DNA of 64,000 nt from Halogeometricum sp. S1BR25-6 (GCF_031624495.1 NZ_JAMQOP010000006.1:62001-126000), one strand, 5' to 3'; counted from the first letter of the stretch, positions 9,743-18,619 are shown. Notes: a model not told the origin generated them from the letters alone. Numbers and translations: made by a program.

Positions 9743-11338
9743 TTATCGACGCTGTTGCCTTGATGAATGAATGAATAAAATGGTGAAGCCGAGTGCGACG
9801 ACGATCCCAACAGTAGCAGAGATCTGACTTACGGATAATGCGAGACCACTCGCTACAAATGTTCCTCCTGCGAGGATGGCGTACCCGATCGAACGAGTCT
9901 GCCGTCGTTGGCTCTGTGCGATCTCCTGAGGTATCACTGTGCGTTCCTGTTCTCGTGCGTCCAGTTCACGATCCAATTTCGTGGGTAGCCGGAGGAGGGC
10001 CCAGAGGGAGGTTTCGATGTCGGACTGAGCTTCGGCGAGTTTCATCCGGGCTGCTCGCTGGAGGAAGCCGTGTTCACGGAGGAACGCCTGCGCAGCTGCG
10101 AGGATATTGAACTCGGGATCGAGCTGTCTAAGAACACCTTCACCGATCGATCCCACCCGAATGACTAACATCACGTCTGGCGGGATACGAAACGGAAACT
10201 CTCGGAGCATTCCGACGACCACGTCGATTATCTGCTGCCAGTTCACATCACCACTCCCTTCGAGGTCATCGATAACTAACTCGAGAACGTGGCCGACGGC
10301 GGCCCTGTCGGCGTCGGGATCGAGTGCACCAAGGGCGACAAGTTCGTCGATGATGGATTCGACATCCCGGTTGACAGCGGCCAGATAGAGGTTGATCACG
10401 CTCGCTTGCATCGCCGGCGTGAACCGACCGCTCATCCCGAAGTCGTAGAATACGATGCGGCCATCATCGTCGACAGCGAGATTTCCAGGATGGGGATCGC
10501 CGTGGTACACACCGTGATCGAGTCCCATCGTGAAGTAGGCATTCGCCACTCGTCGGGCGACGTTCTCCGGATCGTAGCCCTTCGCTTCGAGTTCCTCGAG
10601 GTCAGTAACCTTCGTTCCCTCGGCGTACTCCATGGTGAGGACACGTTCGGAGCAGACGTCACGAAATACGCGTGGGATCGTAACGGTCTCATTCTCGTCG
10701 GCAGCGAAATTTTCCCGAATCTCCTCCATCATCTGGGCCTCTCGCTCGAAGTCCAGTTCCTCCAGAATGATGCGCTCAAAGTCGTCCGCCATGTTCCGGA
10801 GTGAGAAACTGAACCGATCAGGTGCGAGAAACAGTGCAAGGGGAACGAGGCGACGAATAATGCGCAGATCGGTCTCGATGAGGTCCTTGATTCCGGGGCG
10901 TCTTACTTTCACGACCACCTGTTTTCCCTGATAGGTCGCCCGATAGACCTGTGCTAGCGATCCGCCGGCGATGGGTTCGGGATCGAAGTCGTCGTACGAG
11001 TGATACCCGACGTCTTCGGCGAGAGCCGGAATCATCTCTCGATACGGACCCGCCGGGATCGCATCTTGGAGCACTGCGAACTCCTCCGCGTACACTTGCG
11101 GAACGAGATCTGGGCGCGTCGAGAGAACTTGGCCGATCTTTACGAACGTCGGCCCAAGGTTGAGCATCGCCTCCCGTAGACGGCGGGCACGCTGCTCGTG
11201 CTGGTCCCGTGGCACAGTGCGTGACCCACCGACGATCAGAAACCGATGCCGATCACGGAGAAAGCGTAGGATGAACGGGGTGAACGTCCCAAGAATACGA
11301 ATTAGACGGAGAAGAAATCGAACCATGGGCGTTGTCAT
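9743..11338 (-). CDS. ABC1/UbiB-family atypical kinase with C-terminal membrane helices
   Basis: 531 residues from the ATG at 11338 (an upstream start at 11452 would add a poor 38-residue tail). Family marks: LGPTFVKIGQVLSTRPD (KxGQ motif), an Ala-rich nucleotide loop near AGGSLAQVYRA, EELDFEREA, HGDPHPGNL and the DFG-like YDFGMSG. The last 60 residues hold two predicted membrane helices. UbiB proteins support isoprenoid-quinone lipid metabolism, and in archaea the exact role is open. Confidence 0.88.
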   Translation of the reverse strand: MTTPMVRFLLRLIRILGTFTPFILRFLRDRHRFLIVGGSRTVPRDQHEQRARRLREAMLNLGPTFVKIGQVLSTRPDLVPQVYAEEFAVLQDAIPAGPYREMIPALAEDVGYHSYDDFDPEPIAGGSLAQVYRATYQGKQVVVKVRRPGIKDLIETDLRIIRRLVPLALFLAPDRFSFSLRNMADDFERIILEELDFEREAQMMEEIRENFAADENETVTIPRVFRDVCSERVLTMEYAEGTKVTDLEELEAKGYDPENVARRVANAYFTMGLDHGVYHGDPHPGNLAVDDDGRIVFYDFGMSGRFTPAMQASVINLYLAAVNRDVESIIDELVALGALDPDADRAAVGHVLELVIDDLEGSGDVNWQQIIDVVVGMLREFPFRIPPDVMLVIRVGSIGEGVLRQLDPEFNILAAAQAFLREHGFLQRAARMKLAEAQSDIETSLWALLRLPTKLDRELDAREQERTVIPQEIAQSQRRQTRSIGYAILAGGTFVASGLALSVSQISATVGIVVALGFTILFIHSSRQQRR

Positions 11339-11422
11339 AGAGTTCTTCCGACGGCCCTTAATACGTGCCCGTCGACCTACTTCGAAATACCCAATCGGCT
11401 TGGAGACGGATCTGTGAACAGA

Positions 11423-11566
11423 ATGCCGAGGGATCCCGTCTGCGGTATGCAACTCAGAGTTGACGAAGCGGTAGCTTCAGTCCGGCACGACCAGGTGACG
11501 TACTATCTCTGTAGCGAAGAATGTCGACAGCGCTTCGAGAAACAGCCCGCAGTATACACCGAGTAG
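11423..11566 (+). CDS. Small YHS/TRASH-like metal-binding protein, 47 residues
   Basis: Translation from the ATG at 11423 gives 47 residues beginning MPRDPVCGM, the hallmark start of YHS domains, with YYLCSEECRQRF near the end. The two cysteine groups (VCGM and CSEEC) are the usual metal ligands. YHS domains accompany copper ATPases and copper chaperone systems. It lies divergently from the UbiB gene, and a similar YHS gene follows 64 bases downstream. Confidence 0.7.
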   Translation: MPRDPVCGMQLRVDEAVASVRHDQVTYYLCSEECRQRFEKQPAVYTE

Positions 11567-11630
11567 GGAGCCTACGCACAGTAGCAAATGGCCGACTGAC
11601 GTTTATGGAAGGGCGAGGCGTACTGCCAGT

Positions 11631-11951
11631 ATGCCAGTTGAGCCGGTCTGCGGTATGGAAGCCAGCGACTCAAGCGAAATCACCGCCGATTTCGAGGGGA
11701 CGACGTTCTACTTCTGTTCGTCCGACTGTCGTGATTTCTTCGAAGAGCACCCGAAGCGATTCGTCGACGAGCCACGACCCCACCTCTGTGATGCGAGTGG
11801 CGTAATGGTACCGCGCTTGCACTACGGCCGCGCCGTCGGTGAGTTCAACCTGACGGTCGCCGACCCGGAATTGCTGAGCGTCGGTCTCGAGGACGACACC
11901 GACCTTCAGTTCGATCTCGAACGGGCGAATAAAGCTGCAGAACGATCCTGA
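11631..11951 (+). CDS. YHS-domain protein with C-terminal extension
   Basis: 106 residues. Residues 1-45 are a YHS domain (PVEPVCGMEA, then FYFCSSDCRDFFEEHP), as in the 47-residue protein just upstream. The remaining 60 residues are acidic and unrecognised. Likely binds a soft metal such as copper. The two tandem copies probably arose by duplication, with the second gaining a tail. Confidence 0.75.
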   Translation: MPVEPVCGMEASDSSEITADFEGTTFYFCSSDCRDFFEEHPKRFVDEPRPHLCDASGVMVPRLHYGRAVGEFNLTVADPELLSVGLEDDTDLQFDLERANKAAERS

Positions 11952-11955
11952 TTCC

Positions 11956-12888
11956 TTAGCGAACTTCGGATACTTCGCTACCGTTTTCGTCGACCGATTC
12001 TCGAACCGTCATTTCCAAATCCCGGTCCTCTCGAACCGTCTTGATGAGTGCTTCAAGCAGACTGTTATACGCATTCGGGCGCTCTATCATAGCGACGTGA
12101 CCGGTACGCTGTAGCCTGCAGAAAACGCTCTCGGGAATCCGCCTCGCGGTTCCGCGTGCCACCTCGATGGGAACAATACCGTCGGCTGGTCCGTGGATGA
12201 CGAGCGTTGGGGCATCGACTCGCTCAATATCGGGGCGACCGTCGTACCCCCAGAAGGCCTCGGTGACAGTCGTCCACGCTGAGCGACGGTGGGGAAGCGG
12301 GTTCGATTGCAGGAAGTCCTCAACCACGACCGATGGCGTCTCCTCGTGGAAGCCGACGCTGTAGGCTAACTGCCGGATGAGCGCGTCGTTCGCGGGTATC
12401 TTATAGAGTCGGAGTGCCAGAAATAGTCGCAAAAGCGGTTTCTCCCCCGCGGGGGTGAGATCATGATCGCCCCCTGCGTGTAACACGAGCCCGGCTGTGG
12501 GATGGCGCTTCGCGTACTCGATAGCGAGGGCGGTACCGTAACTGTGGCCGTGGATGATCGGATTCGTGATACCGAGTTCATCAAGGAGATTCAGGAGGTC
12601 AGCTACATGCCCGGAGAGGGACTGCTCCTGCCGCATGGTCGAGTTTCCGTTGCCGGCGAGCGCATACGTGACCAACTCGTGGGGCCCCTCGAACGCGTCT
12701 AGTTGTGGATACGGGTTCCAAAGCGACCCGAGACCACCGTGGACGAACACGATCGCCGGGTCCGGCCCGGGGAGGTGAAGCGTCTCCAGTTCAACTGATT
12801 CCGACACCGGAACGGGTGTCGGTTCAGGAAGCGTTTCGGAAACGTCGTCGAACCGGACGTATCCCGGTGGAAAAGATGGTGACGCCAT
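11956..12888 (-). CDS. Alpha/beta-fold hydrolase
   Basis: 310 residues. Visible are the oxyanion segment FVHGGLGSL, the nucleophile elbow GHSYGTA, an aspartate-bearing GPADGIVPIEVA and the late histidine in TGHVAMIE, the full triad layout of the family. The substrate is unknown. It converges with the YHS gene, with only four bases between their stops. Confidence 0.85.
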   Translation of the reverse strand: MASPSFPPGYVRFDDVSETLPEPTPVPVSESVELETLHLPGPDPAIVFVHGGLGSLWNPYPQLDAFEGPHELVTYALAGNGNSTMRQEQSLSGHVADLLNLLDELGITNPIIHGHSYGTALAIEYAKRHPTAGLVLHAGGDHDLTPAGEKPLLRLFLALRLYKIPANDALIRQLAYSVGFHEETPSVVVEDFLQSNPLPHRRSAWTTVTEAFWGYDGRPDIERVDAPTLVIHGPADGIVPIEVARGTARRIPESVFCRLQRTGHVAMIERPNAYNSLLEALIKTVREDRDLEMTVRESVDENGSEVSEVR

Positions 12889-13021
12889 ACTGAGTTAGAG
12901 ATACCCCCTGCGGTGGTGTCGAATAGACGGTCCATCTGAGAGCCTGCTCCGAGGATCGTCTCGGTGGACACTAACCATCCTTGACAGTTATCGGTTGAGG
13001 GCGATTGTCTGGATGACCGGG

Positions 13022-13297
13022 TTACCCGTCATCGTGGATCTCATGCCGATTCCAGAGCAGGGCGAACAACCCGCCCATGAGATATCCTGCAACTAACGCG
13101 ATCATGAGGCCGGCACCAGCCAGAGAGAGGTCGAAATCGACCGTGTCCTCGTACTCAACGAAGTTGGTCCGGGCGACAGTGGCGACCGCTGTTTCAGAGA
13201 CGCCCGAGACGACGAATCCGATCCATGCAGCGTGCGACGCTGCGAAGATGGCACCGAATATGAGTCCTGCCCGGTTGGCGGAGATTTCCTCGCTCAT
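13022..13297 (-). CDS. Small two-helix membrane protein of unknown function
   Basis: 91 residues with two predicted membrane helices (near 10-30 and 60-80) and a short charged tail. No family recognised. It is flanked by an alpha/beta hydrolase gene and a 336-base gap. Confidence 0.55.
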   Translation of the reverse strand: MSEEISANRAGLIFGAIFAASHAAWIGFVVSGVSETAVATVARTNFVEYEDTVDFDLSLAGAGLMIALVAGYLMGGLFALLWNRHEIHDDG

Positions 13298-13633
13298 GGT
13301 TCCGCCTCTCCTATCGAGTCATGAGCTGGTCGCTCTTCAGGGGCGGTTTCATCAGCGAACAAACCCAGCATGTCTGTCATACTTGTAGCACCGGCTACGG
13401 TCGCCTATTTCACTACGATTGTGGTTTCGATACTGGCATGACAGAACACCTCTCGTTAGAATGTGAAACCGATCCGTGGCTGTAGTGACGATGACCCCAA
13501 CCTGTCGAATCAAATTTCGGAGTTCTCTGGTAATCGAGCGTCCAGAGCGAACGCTCGGTCGTCCTTTAGAATTGTAAGCGTAATCGACTGAAACGAGGGG
13601 AACGACAACCAACATGAAAACGTAGGTGACCAT
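13298..13633. other. Gap without recognised gene
   Basis: 336 bases between a small membrane protein and the NmrA-like gene. Open frames here do not look like protein. No repeat, RNA or strong promoter was recognised. Confidence 0.5.
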
Positions 13634-14317
13634 ATGGAACTGGCACTCTTCGGTGCGACAGGCGGGACCGGACGTGAACTGACGGCACAAGCGACCGAAG
13701 TGAATCACTCGATTCGCGCGCTCACTCGAAGCCCTGCAAAACTCCCACCGAACCAGGCAGTCACCGCCGTAGAGGGGGATGTACTCGATCCGGACGCGGT
13801 CGAAGCCACCGTAAACGGATCAGATGCGGTCATCTGTCTTCTCGGTCGAACGTCGGACAATCCCTCCGACGTGGTCTCTCGCGGGACCGCGAACATTATC
13901 GATGCAATGCAGGAACGGGGGATCGAACGCCTGGTCGTCCTGACATCGATGGGGTTAGGATCGAGCGTCCAGCAGGTTCCGTGGTACGTCCGCCTTGCGA
14001 ACGTGACGGTGCTCTATGACCTGATGGCCGACAAAGCCAGACAGGAGGAACTCGTCGCTGGGAGCGGTCTCGACTGGACGATCGTCCGCCCCGGCGGTCT
14101 TACAGATGGACCCAAAACCGGGGAGTACGAACACGGCGTCGACATTGACGCCACGGCTGGTCCGATTTCACGCGCTGACGTTGCGGACTTCCTCCTTGAG
14201 ATCCTTCAGACGGACTCCTATCTCCGTGACGTGCCAGTCGTAACGACGAACCAGAGCGTTGACGCCGAATTCCTCTGGGACCAAGTCACGGCTGTCGCGC
14301 AACGTCTACGAGGATGA
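13634..14317 (+). CDS. NmrA/atypical SDR NAD(P)-binding protein
   Basis: 227 residues. The N-terminal LFGATGGTGRELT is the Rossmann dinucleotide motif of atypical SDRs. The middle YDLMADKARQEELVAGSGLDWTIVRPGGL pattern (K near residue 135, RPG) is typical of the NmrA-like/NAD(P)H-dehydrogenase group. The usual YxxxK is replaced here by a D/K arrangement, common in this subgroup. Substrate and role unknown. Confidence 0.82.
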   Translation: MELALFGATGGTGRELTAQATEVNHSIRALTRSPAKLPPNQAVTAVEGDVLDPDAVEATVNGSDAVICLLGRTSDNPSDVVSRGTANIIDAMQERGIERLVVLTSMGLGSSVQQVPWYVRLANVTVLYDLMADKARQEELVAGSGLDWTIVRPGGLTDGPKTGEYEHGVDIDATAGPISRADVADFLLEILQTDSYLRDVPVVTTNQSVDAEFLWDQVTAVAQRLRG

Positions 14318-14372
14318 GTGAATAACCGTCTCACTAATTCACGATTCCAAGATACTTTGCTGAATCGGGAAT

Positions 14373-14648
14373 TCAGGGGTTCGGCGCATAGAGCGCGTAC
14401 AAGATAGAAAGCATTCCCGCCGCCGCGACTAGTGCAGCCACGAGACCTGCCTGGAAGATTGACACCTGGAGCAGTTCGAATAGAACTCCTTCGAGGAGTC
14501 CACCGAGGCCAATTAGTGCGAACCCAAGGGCGACGTAGAGCATCAGCTGTGTTCCGTGGCGTTGGTAGCCGCGATAGGCTTGGTACGCGATAACCAGAGC
14601 CAACGCGGTCATGAACAACTTGGCGATGACGAATAATGTGTGTTTCAT
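14373..14648 (-). CDS. Three-helix membrane protein (DUF7521-like)
   Basis: 91 residues, nearly all hydrophobic, with three predicted membrane helices. From memory it matches a haloarchaeal family (DUF7521) that often follows a winged-helix regulator, which is the case here. The start lies four bases after the regulator stop, so the two form an operon. Confidence 0.65.
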   Translation of the reverse strand: MKHTLFVIAKLFMTALALVIAYQAYRGYQRHGTQLMLYVALGFALIGLGGLLEGVLFELLQVSIFQAGLVAALVAAAGMLSILYALYAPNP

Positions 14649-14651
14649 GAA

Positions 14652-15002
14652 TCAGTCTCCCCGCATGTTTTCGAAGATGGATGTAATCCGGTCCGCGGGA
14701 TCCGGCCGGACATCGATCTGGATGTCAAACCCCTCGTCTTGGAGGAGGACTTCGATACGTTCGAGACGTGCCTCATACTCCCGATAGTGCCGACCAGCGG
14801 GATCGACATGCGTGTACTCTTCGAGAAGTCCTTGCTCAACGAGTGTGTTGACGCGACGAGAGACGGTTGGGCGTGACATATCGCATTCCTCGCTGAGTTC
14901 TTTTGCAGAGAGTCGGTCCGTGTTCGTCGCCACGAGAATATCGCGAGCGTACTCGTCGTCGAGTGTGGCAAAGACGGCTGGTGGGCTCAACTCCTCAGTC
15001 AC
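14652..15002 (-). CDS. Winged-helix transcriptional regulator
   Basis: 116 residues starting at GTG. An ArsR/MarR-like helix-turn-helix is visible (SAKELSEECDMSRPTVSRRVNTLVEQGLL), followed by a basic wing and a short acidic C-terminus. It is co-transcribed with the three-helix membrane protein downstream, suggesting a sensor-regulator pair. The signal is unknown. Confidence 0.75.
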   Translation of the reverse strand: MTEELSPPAVFATLDDEYARDILVATNTDRLSAKELSEECDMSRPTVSRRVNTLVEQGLLEEYTHVDPAGRHYREYEARLERIEVLLQDEGFDIQIDVRPDPADRITSIFENMRGD

Positions 15003-15113
15003 ACTCGCATACTCGTCCTAGTGGGGTAAAATAGCCGCCCGGTTTTCTGACTCAGAACACTGGCTCACCGGTATATCGTCTCTCCCTGCCTACACTCACT
15101 CGGTGAAGTAACA

Positions 15114-15680
15114 ATGTCTACGATTCCCTCTGGAGTCAACCAGCTAGAGAGCAAGGTCGGCGGTCTGACCATCGGTGGTCGTGTCCACAGCCTGAGCGCA
15201 TGGTTCGTGCTCGCGCTACGGCTCATGATGGGCTACGCGTTTGCGTACTCGGGATTCACGAAGATCGTTGCCGCCGAGCCGTTCTCGGCGGGTGGCTATC
15301 TGGCGAACGTCGCGGCGACCAACGGCAACCCCCTCGCGGGTATGTTCGCGTGGATGGGGTCGACCCCGTGGTTCGTCGAGTTCGCGAACGTCGCTGTCCC
15401 GTGGGGCGAGCTGTTCATCGGTCTCGGACTGCTCGTCGGTGCCGTCGTCCGCCTCGCGGCGTTCTTCGGCGCGCTCATGATGCTCATGTTCTACTTCGGG
15501 AACTGGGACATCGCCCACGGCGTCATCAACGGTGACTTCGCGTACATGCTCGTGTTCCTCGCGGTTGCGGCGTTCGGTGCGGGCCGCATCCTCGGGCTCG
15601 ATCAGTACATCGAACAGTACGAGATCGGCGGCGAGGCGCTCGTCGAGCGCTACCCCGTCCTCGAGTACATCCTCGGCTAA
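15114..15680 (+). CDS. DoxX/DoxD-family membrane protein
   Basis: 188 residues with four predicted membrane helices. The first (ALRLMMGYAFAYSGFTKI) and later ones (WGELFIGLGLLVGAVVRLAAFFG) match the DoxX/thiosulfate-quinone-oxidoreductase small-subunit family. Possible role in redox or sulfur stress at the membrane. The SHOCT gene follows 30 bases downstream. Confidence 0.82.
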   Translation: MSTIPSGVNQLESKVGGLTIGGRVHSLSAWFVLALRLMMGYAFAYSGFTKIVAAEPFSAGGYLANVAATNGNPLAGMFAWMGSTPWFVEFANVAVPWGELFIGLGLLVGAVVRLAAFFGALMMLMFYFGNWDIAHGVINGDFAYMLVFLAVAAFGAGRILGLDQYIEQYEIGGEALVERYPVLEYILG

Positions 15681-15710
15681 CCACGCCGAACCATTTCAGG
15701 AGAAATACGC

Positions 15711-16100
15711 ATGACAAACTCAATTCAACCACGCGGTACTCGATCCCTCGGACTGATCGTCGTCGGTGCGCTGACGGTCGCGGTTATCGGGGGTATGGCC
15801 CTGACGCACGCAGCCGTCCCGGACGCGGTGATGTGGGACTGGCACTACGGAATGTGGGACGACGGCCACATGACCGGCTGGGGACTATGGGGATGGGGGA
15901 TGATGCTGTTCGGCCTCCTCTGGATGGCCCTCATCATCGGTCTTCCCATCTATCTCGTCTACTGGCTGGTGGCTCGATCTCAGACTGACGGACCCGCTGA
16001 GGATAGAGCCCTCGGGGCTCTCCGTGAGCAGTACGCCCGCGGTGAGATCGACGACGAAGAATTCGAACGCCGCCGTGGCCGCCTCACGGCGAATCGCTGA
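15711..16100 (+). CDS. SHOCT-domain membrane protein
   Basis: 129 residues with two membrane helices (near 18-38 and 60-85) separated by a Trp/Met/His-rich loop (WDWHYGMWDDGHM). The C-terminal SHOCT motif is LREQYARGEIDDEEFERRRGRL. SHOCT domains are short oligomerisation modules of unclear role. A second SHOCT protein lies at 61627-61974 in the other copper region. Confidence 0.8.
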   Translation: MTNSIQPRGTRSLGLIVVGALTVAVIGGMALTHAAVPDAVMWDWHYGMWDDGHMTGWGLWGWGMMLFGLLWMALIIGLPIYLVYWLVARSQTDGPAEDRALGALREQYARGEIDDEEFERRRGRLTANR

Positions 16101-16218
16101 CGTACGTCGCTCCCGAAGAGGAGAGATACTACCGACATCATCCGAGATGGAAATCACGCCCATCGCGGATTTTCAGATGATTCATAGACAATGGGGTAGC
16201 TGATCTGTACGAGAGAAC

Positions 16219-16497
16219 CTACGCAGGCGCAGACTCACCAATCTCGATGTACTGACGTTCCCACTCACGGCGGGCTTCGATTTCACGGCGGCCGCGCCGC
16301 GTGAGCGTCTAGACGTTCGTCCGTCGGTCTTTCTCGCCTTTCTTGACGAGCGTATCGAGATTCGGGTAAAGTCGCCCGTGATGGATCTCCTTCTGGTAGT
16401 AGTCTTCGAGTTCCTGCTTGATGGCGAGGCCGTGAGAATCTTAGAGGCCGGCGATCACGTACAGGAGGTCGCGCTGGAAGCCGGTCAGGTCGTACAT
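16219..16497 (-). pseudogene. PadR-type regulator remnant with two in-frame stops
   Basis: From the ATG at 16497 a continuous frame of 92 codons reads like a haloarchaeal PadR winged-helix protein: MYDLTGFQRDLLYVIAGL, stop, DSHGLAIKQELEDYY, then HHGRLYPNLDTLVKKGEK, stop, TLTRRGRREIEARREW. The stops are TAA at 16441-16443 and TAG at 16309-16311. Homology continues in the same frame after each, so point mutations rather than a wrong frame are the cause. The reading ends at TAG 16219-16221. Confidence 0.8.
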
Positions 16498-16590
16498 CGT
16501 CCTGCTCACTGATACGAAGCGCTATCGCATACGTCTGTTCCCCCTCAGAGGACAATACAACCCCACAGACACCGAATCAGATACCTGTAT

Positions 16591-16596
16591 TTTATA
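16591..16596 (+). promoter_or_regulatory. TATA box of the DUF1931 gene
   Basis: TTTATA centred about 30 bases before the ATG at 16624, consistent with a leaderless or nearly leaderless transcript. Confidence 0.45.
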
Positions 16597-16623
16597 CAGA
16601 GGACGGGAGAAATGTCGCTACGT

Positions 16624-16791
16624 ATGGCATACCTGATCGTCAAATCGGCCGTGAAAGAAGCGCTCAACGACCACAACGTCTCGGCGGATTTCTACGACGC
16701 CCTCGATGAGGAAGTTGCTGACCTGCTTGACGACGCCGCGAAGCGGGCTGAGGCCAACGACCGAAAGACCGTCCAGCCTCGCGACCTCTAA
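16624..16791 (+). CDS. DUF1931-like histone-fold protein, 55 residues
   Basis: Translation from 16624 gives 55 residues starting MAYLIVKSAVKEALND and ending with RKTVQPRDL. The pattern (short helix, long central helix DFYDALDEEVADLLDDAAKRA, final TVQPRDL) fits the DUF1931 family, which adopts a histone-like fold. Possible DNA-binding or chromatin-related role. It has its own TATA box and precedes an extra TBP gene. Confidence 0.7.
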   Translation: MAYLIVKSAVKEALNDHNVSADFYDALDEEVADLLDDAAKRAEANDRKTVQPRDL

Positions 16792-16871
16792 CGCGGCCAG
16801 CGCCAATACCCGGGGCCCATTCTCGATAGTGCGACCAGTCTTTAAGAGCGGCGTGTGAACTATGTAGCGAT

Positions 16872-17432
16872 ATGGGTACGCTCACAGAGTCAGTTGACAT
16901 CGAGAACGTCGTCGCGTCAACCGGTATCGGTCAGGAACTCGACCTCGAAACGCTTGCTGATGACCTCCGGGCGACCAAGTATGACCCTGAACACTTTCCT
17001 GGCCTCGTCTATCGGATGCAAGACCCCAAGGCCGCGGCCCTCATCTTCCGCTCGGGTAAGATTGTTTGCACCGGCGCGAAAAGCGTCGCCGATGTTACGG
17101 CTGCGCTCGAACAGGTCTTCGACAAACTTCGGGGTTTGGGTATTCAGGTAGATGACTCGCCAGAAATCGAGATTCAGAACATCGTCTCGAGTGCGGATCT
17201 CGGCCACACACTCAATCTGAACGCGATTGCGATCGGCCTTGGTCTCGAGCACATCGAGTACGAACCCGAACAGTTTCCCGGGCTCGTCTATCGTCTCGAT
17301 GAGCCATCAGTCGTTGCGTTACTCTTTGGGAGCGGGAAGCTCGTCATTACAGGTGGGAAACGGATTGAGGATGCCGAACAAGCCCTCGAGGTGATCGAGG
17401 ACCAGCTCACCGAGCTCGGCTTGCTCGAGTGA
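16872..17432 (+). CDS. tbp: TATA-box-binding protein (additional copy)
   Basis: 186 residues built of two direct repeats. Each carries FPGLVYR (near residues 42 and 133) and a FxSGKxVxTGxK strand-turn (IFRSGKIVCTGAK and LFGSGKLVITGGK). This saddle binds the TATA element and recruits TFB and RNA polymerase. Haloarchaea carry several TBPs, and this one lies beside a mobile element that encodes a TFB at 39717. A TTTAAG box lies about 29 bases upstream (16841-16846). Confidence 0.95.
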   Translation: MGTLTESVDIENVVASTGIGQELDLETLADDLRATKYDPEHFPGLVYRMQDPKAAALIFRSGKIVCTGAKSVADVTAALEQVFDKLRGLGIQVDDSPEIEIQNIVSSADLGHTLNLNAIAIGLGLEHIEYEPEQFPGLVYRLDEPSVVALLFGSGKLVITGGKRIEDAEQALEVIEDQLTELGLLE

Positions 17433-17508
17433 GCCTGAATCTGTTATCGATCGAGAACGGCAACTCGATAGTAGTTGGAGAAGATACTGCTTCACTTTTG
17501 CACTCATA

Positions 17509-18201
17509 TCAGAGCTTGGTCATGGTTGGGTTGCTTCGTTTGAGCAGAGTGCCTCCGATAATGATGCCTGCCGGCAGCCAAAGAACGCCGGTCACGAGAC
17601 CCGTCTTGACGAGCGGATAGCCGATTGCGTAGTACTGGATTCCGCCGAACAGGAGACCGGCACCGAGCGAACTTCCGGCCACTACCTTCGGGAGATGGTA
17701 GCCGACGACAACAATCACGCCCATCACGCCACCCGCGATGAGAGTCTGCCATGTCATCGACATCGTCAGCAATTGAATGATTGCCCAGGAGTAGGCGAAC
17801 CCGCCACCAACGGTTCCGAGGGCGAGGAGGGCAAGATACGCGAGAAGTCGAGGAACGAGCGGTGGACCGTTTCGATGCGGAGCGCTGCTCGATCGCCGGC
17901 TTTGCTGCGGTGTCTCGAACAGGTCATGCCCATGGAGTTCGGCATGACAGGGTTCACAGAGTGTCGTCAAGTTCGAAAGACGATTTGAGCCGCCTGCCGA
18001 ATGCGGGACGATATGGTGGGCGTGGAGGCGAACGCCATCGTCGCCGGCGTGAGGGCCGCTCTTGCGTCCACAATTCGTGCACGTCCAGTCATCGCGTTCG
18101 TAGACCGTCCGACGACGGGCGTCCCAATCCGGTGGATACTCACCCCCATACGCCGATGGGTCGTCCCATTGGGGATGGATGTCGTATCTGGCCGTGCCCA
18201 T
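17509..18201 (-). CDS. HNH endonuclease-like protein with C-terminal membrane domain
   Basis: 230 residues. Residues 35-95 form an HNH module: CTNCG, then LHAHHIVPHSAGGSNRLSNL, then CEPCHAELHGH, so both zinc cysteine pairs and the catalytic histidine are present. Residues 115-220 hold three or four predicted membrane helices, which is unusual for a nuclease. It could cut DNA at the membrane, for example incoming DNA. It lies between the TBP and the transfer operon. Confidence 0.75.
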   Translation of the reverse strand: MGTARYDIHPQWDDPSAYGGEYPPDWDARRRTVYERDDWTCTNCGRKSGPHAGDDGVRLHAHHIVPHSAGGSNRLSNLTTLCEPCHAELHGHDLFETPQQSRRSSSAPHRNGPPLVPRLLAYLALLALGTVGGGFAYSWAIIQLLTMSMTWQTLIAGGVMGVIVVVGYHLPKVVAGSSLGAGLLFGGIQYYAIGYPLVKTGLVTGVLWLPAGIIIGGTLLKRSNPTMTKL

Positions 18202-18452
18202 CAGTTTTACAATTGAGTGCTGCTGGATTATGAAATAGGTGGTGCCCGCAGGTACTCCGTTGGTGAGTGATGCTCTCGAGACTCATACAGAAATAACCGA
18301 TTAACGGAATATTATTTTAACTGAATTGAGGTGCTGAGTCCTCTTCCTCAAGGAGCAACGCAGGGAGCGAAGTGACCGAATAGCGCAGTAGAGAGGGGGT
18401 ACAGCACCGCACAGTTCTCGAACTGGATTGCCGCAGACGTTTAATGATATGG

Positions 18453-18494
18453 TTAACCAACACCGTAGATCGATGTGGCACCACTGTTGGTTAA
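18453..18494. repeat. Long-spacer inverted repeat, site A
   Basis: Arms TTAACCAACA (18453-18462) and TGTTGGTTAA (18485-18494), perfect complements, with 22 bases between. The same arms recur at 32359-32399 and 41645-41685 with 21-base spacers of unrelated sequence. Centre-to-centre distance of about three helical turns suggests a protein binding two half-sites on one face of DNA. Confidence 0.75.
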
Positions 18495-18613
18495 TACGGT
18501 CCTTGAGTGGTGAGTCTTCTGATCGGGATGGTAATCGAGTTCTATTCAGGATCTATCCCAGTAGCCAGAAAGTATTTACCTCACATACATTACCACGTCA
18601 ACGTGTACCACAG

Positions 18614-18619
18614 TTTAAT
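18614..18619 (+). promoter_or_regulatory. TATA-like box of the transfer operon
   Basis: TTTAAT centred about 28 bases before the ATG at 18644. It is the only plausible promoter seen for the eight tightly packed genes that follow. Confidence 0.45.

Noticed and set aside
16283-16555. 90-codon minus-strand frame at the PadR remnant
   Set aside because: Arg/Pro-rich. The PadR-like sequence lies in another frame with stops, which explains the conservation.
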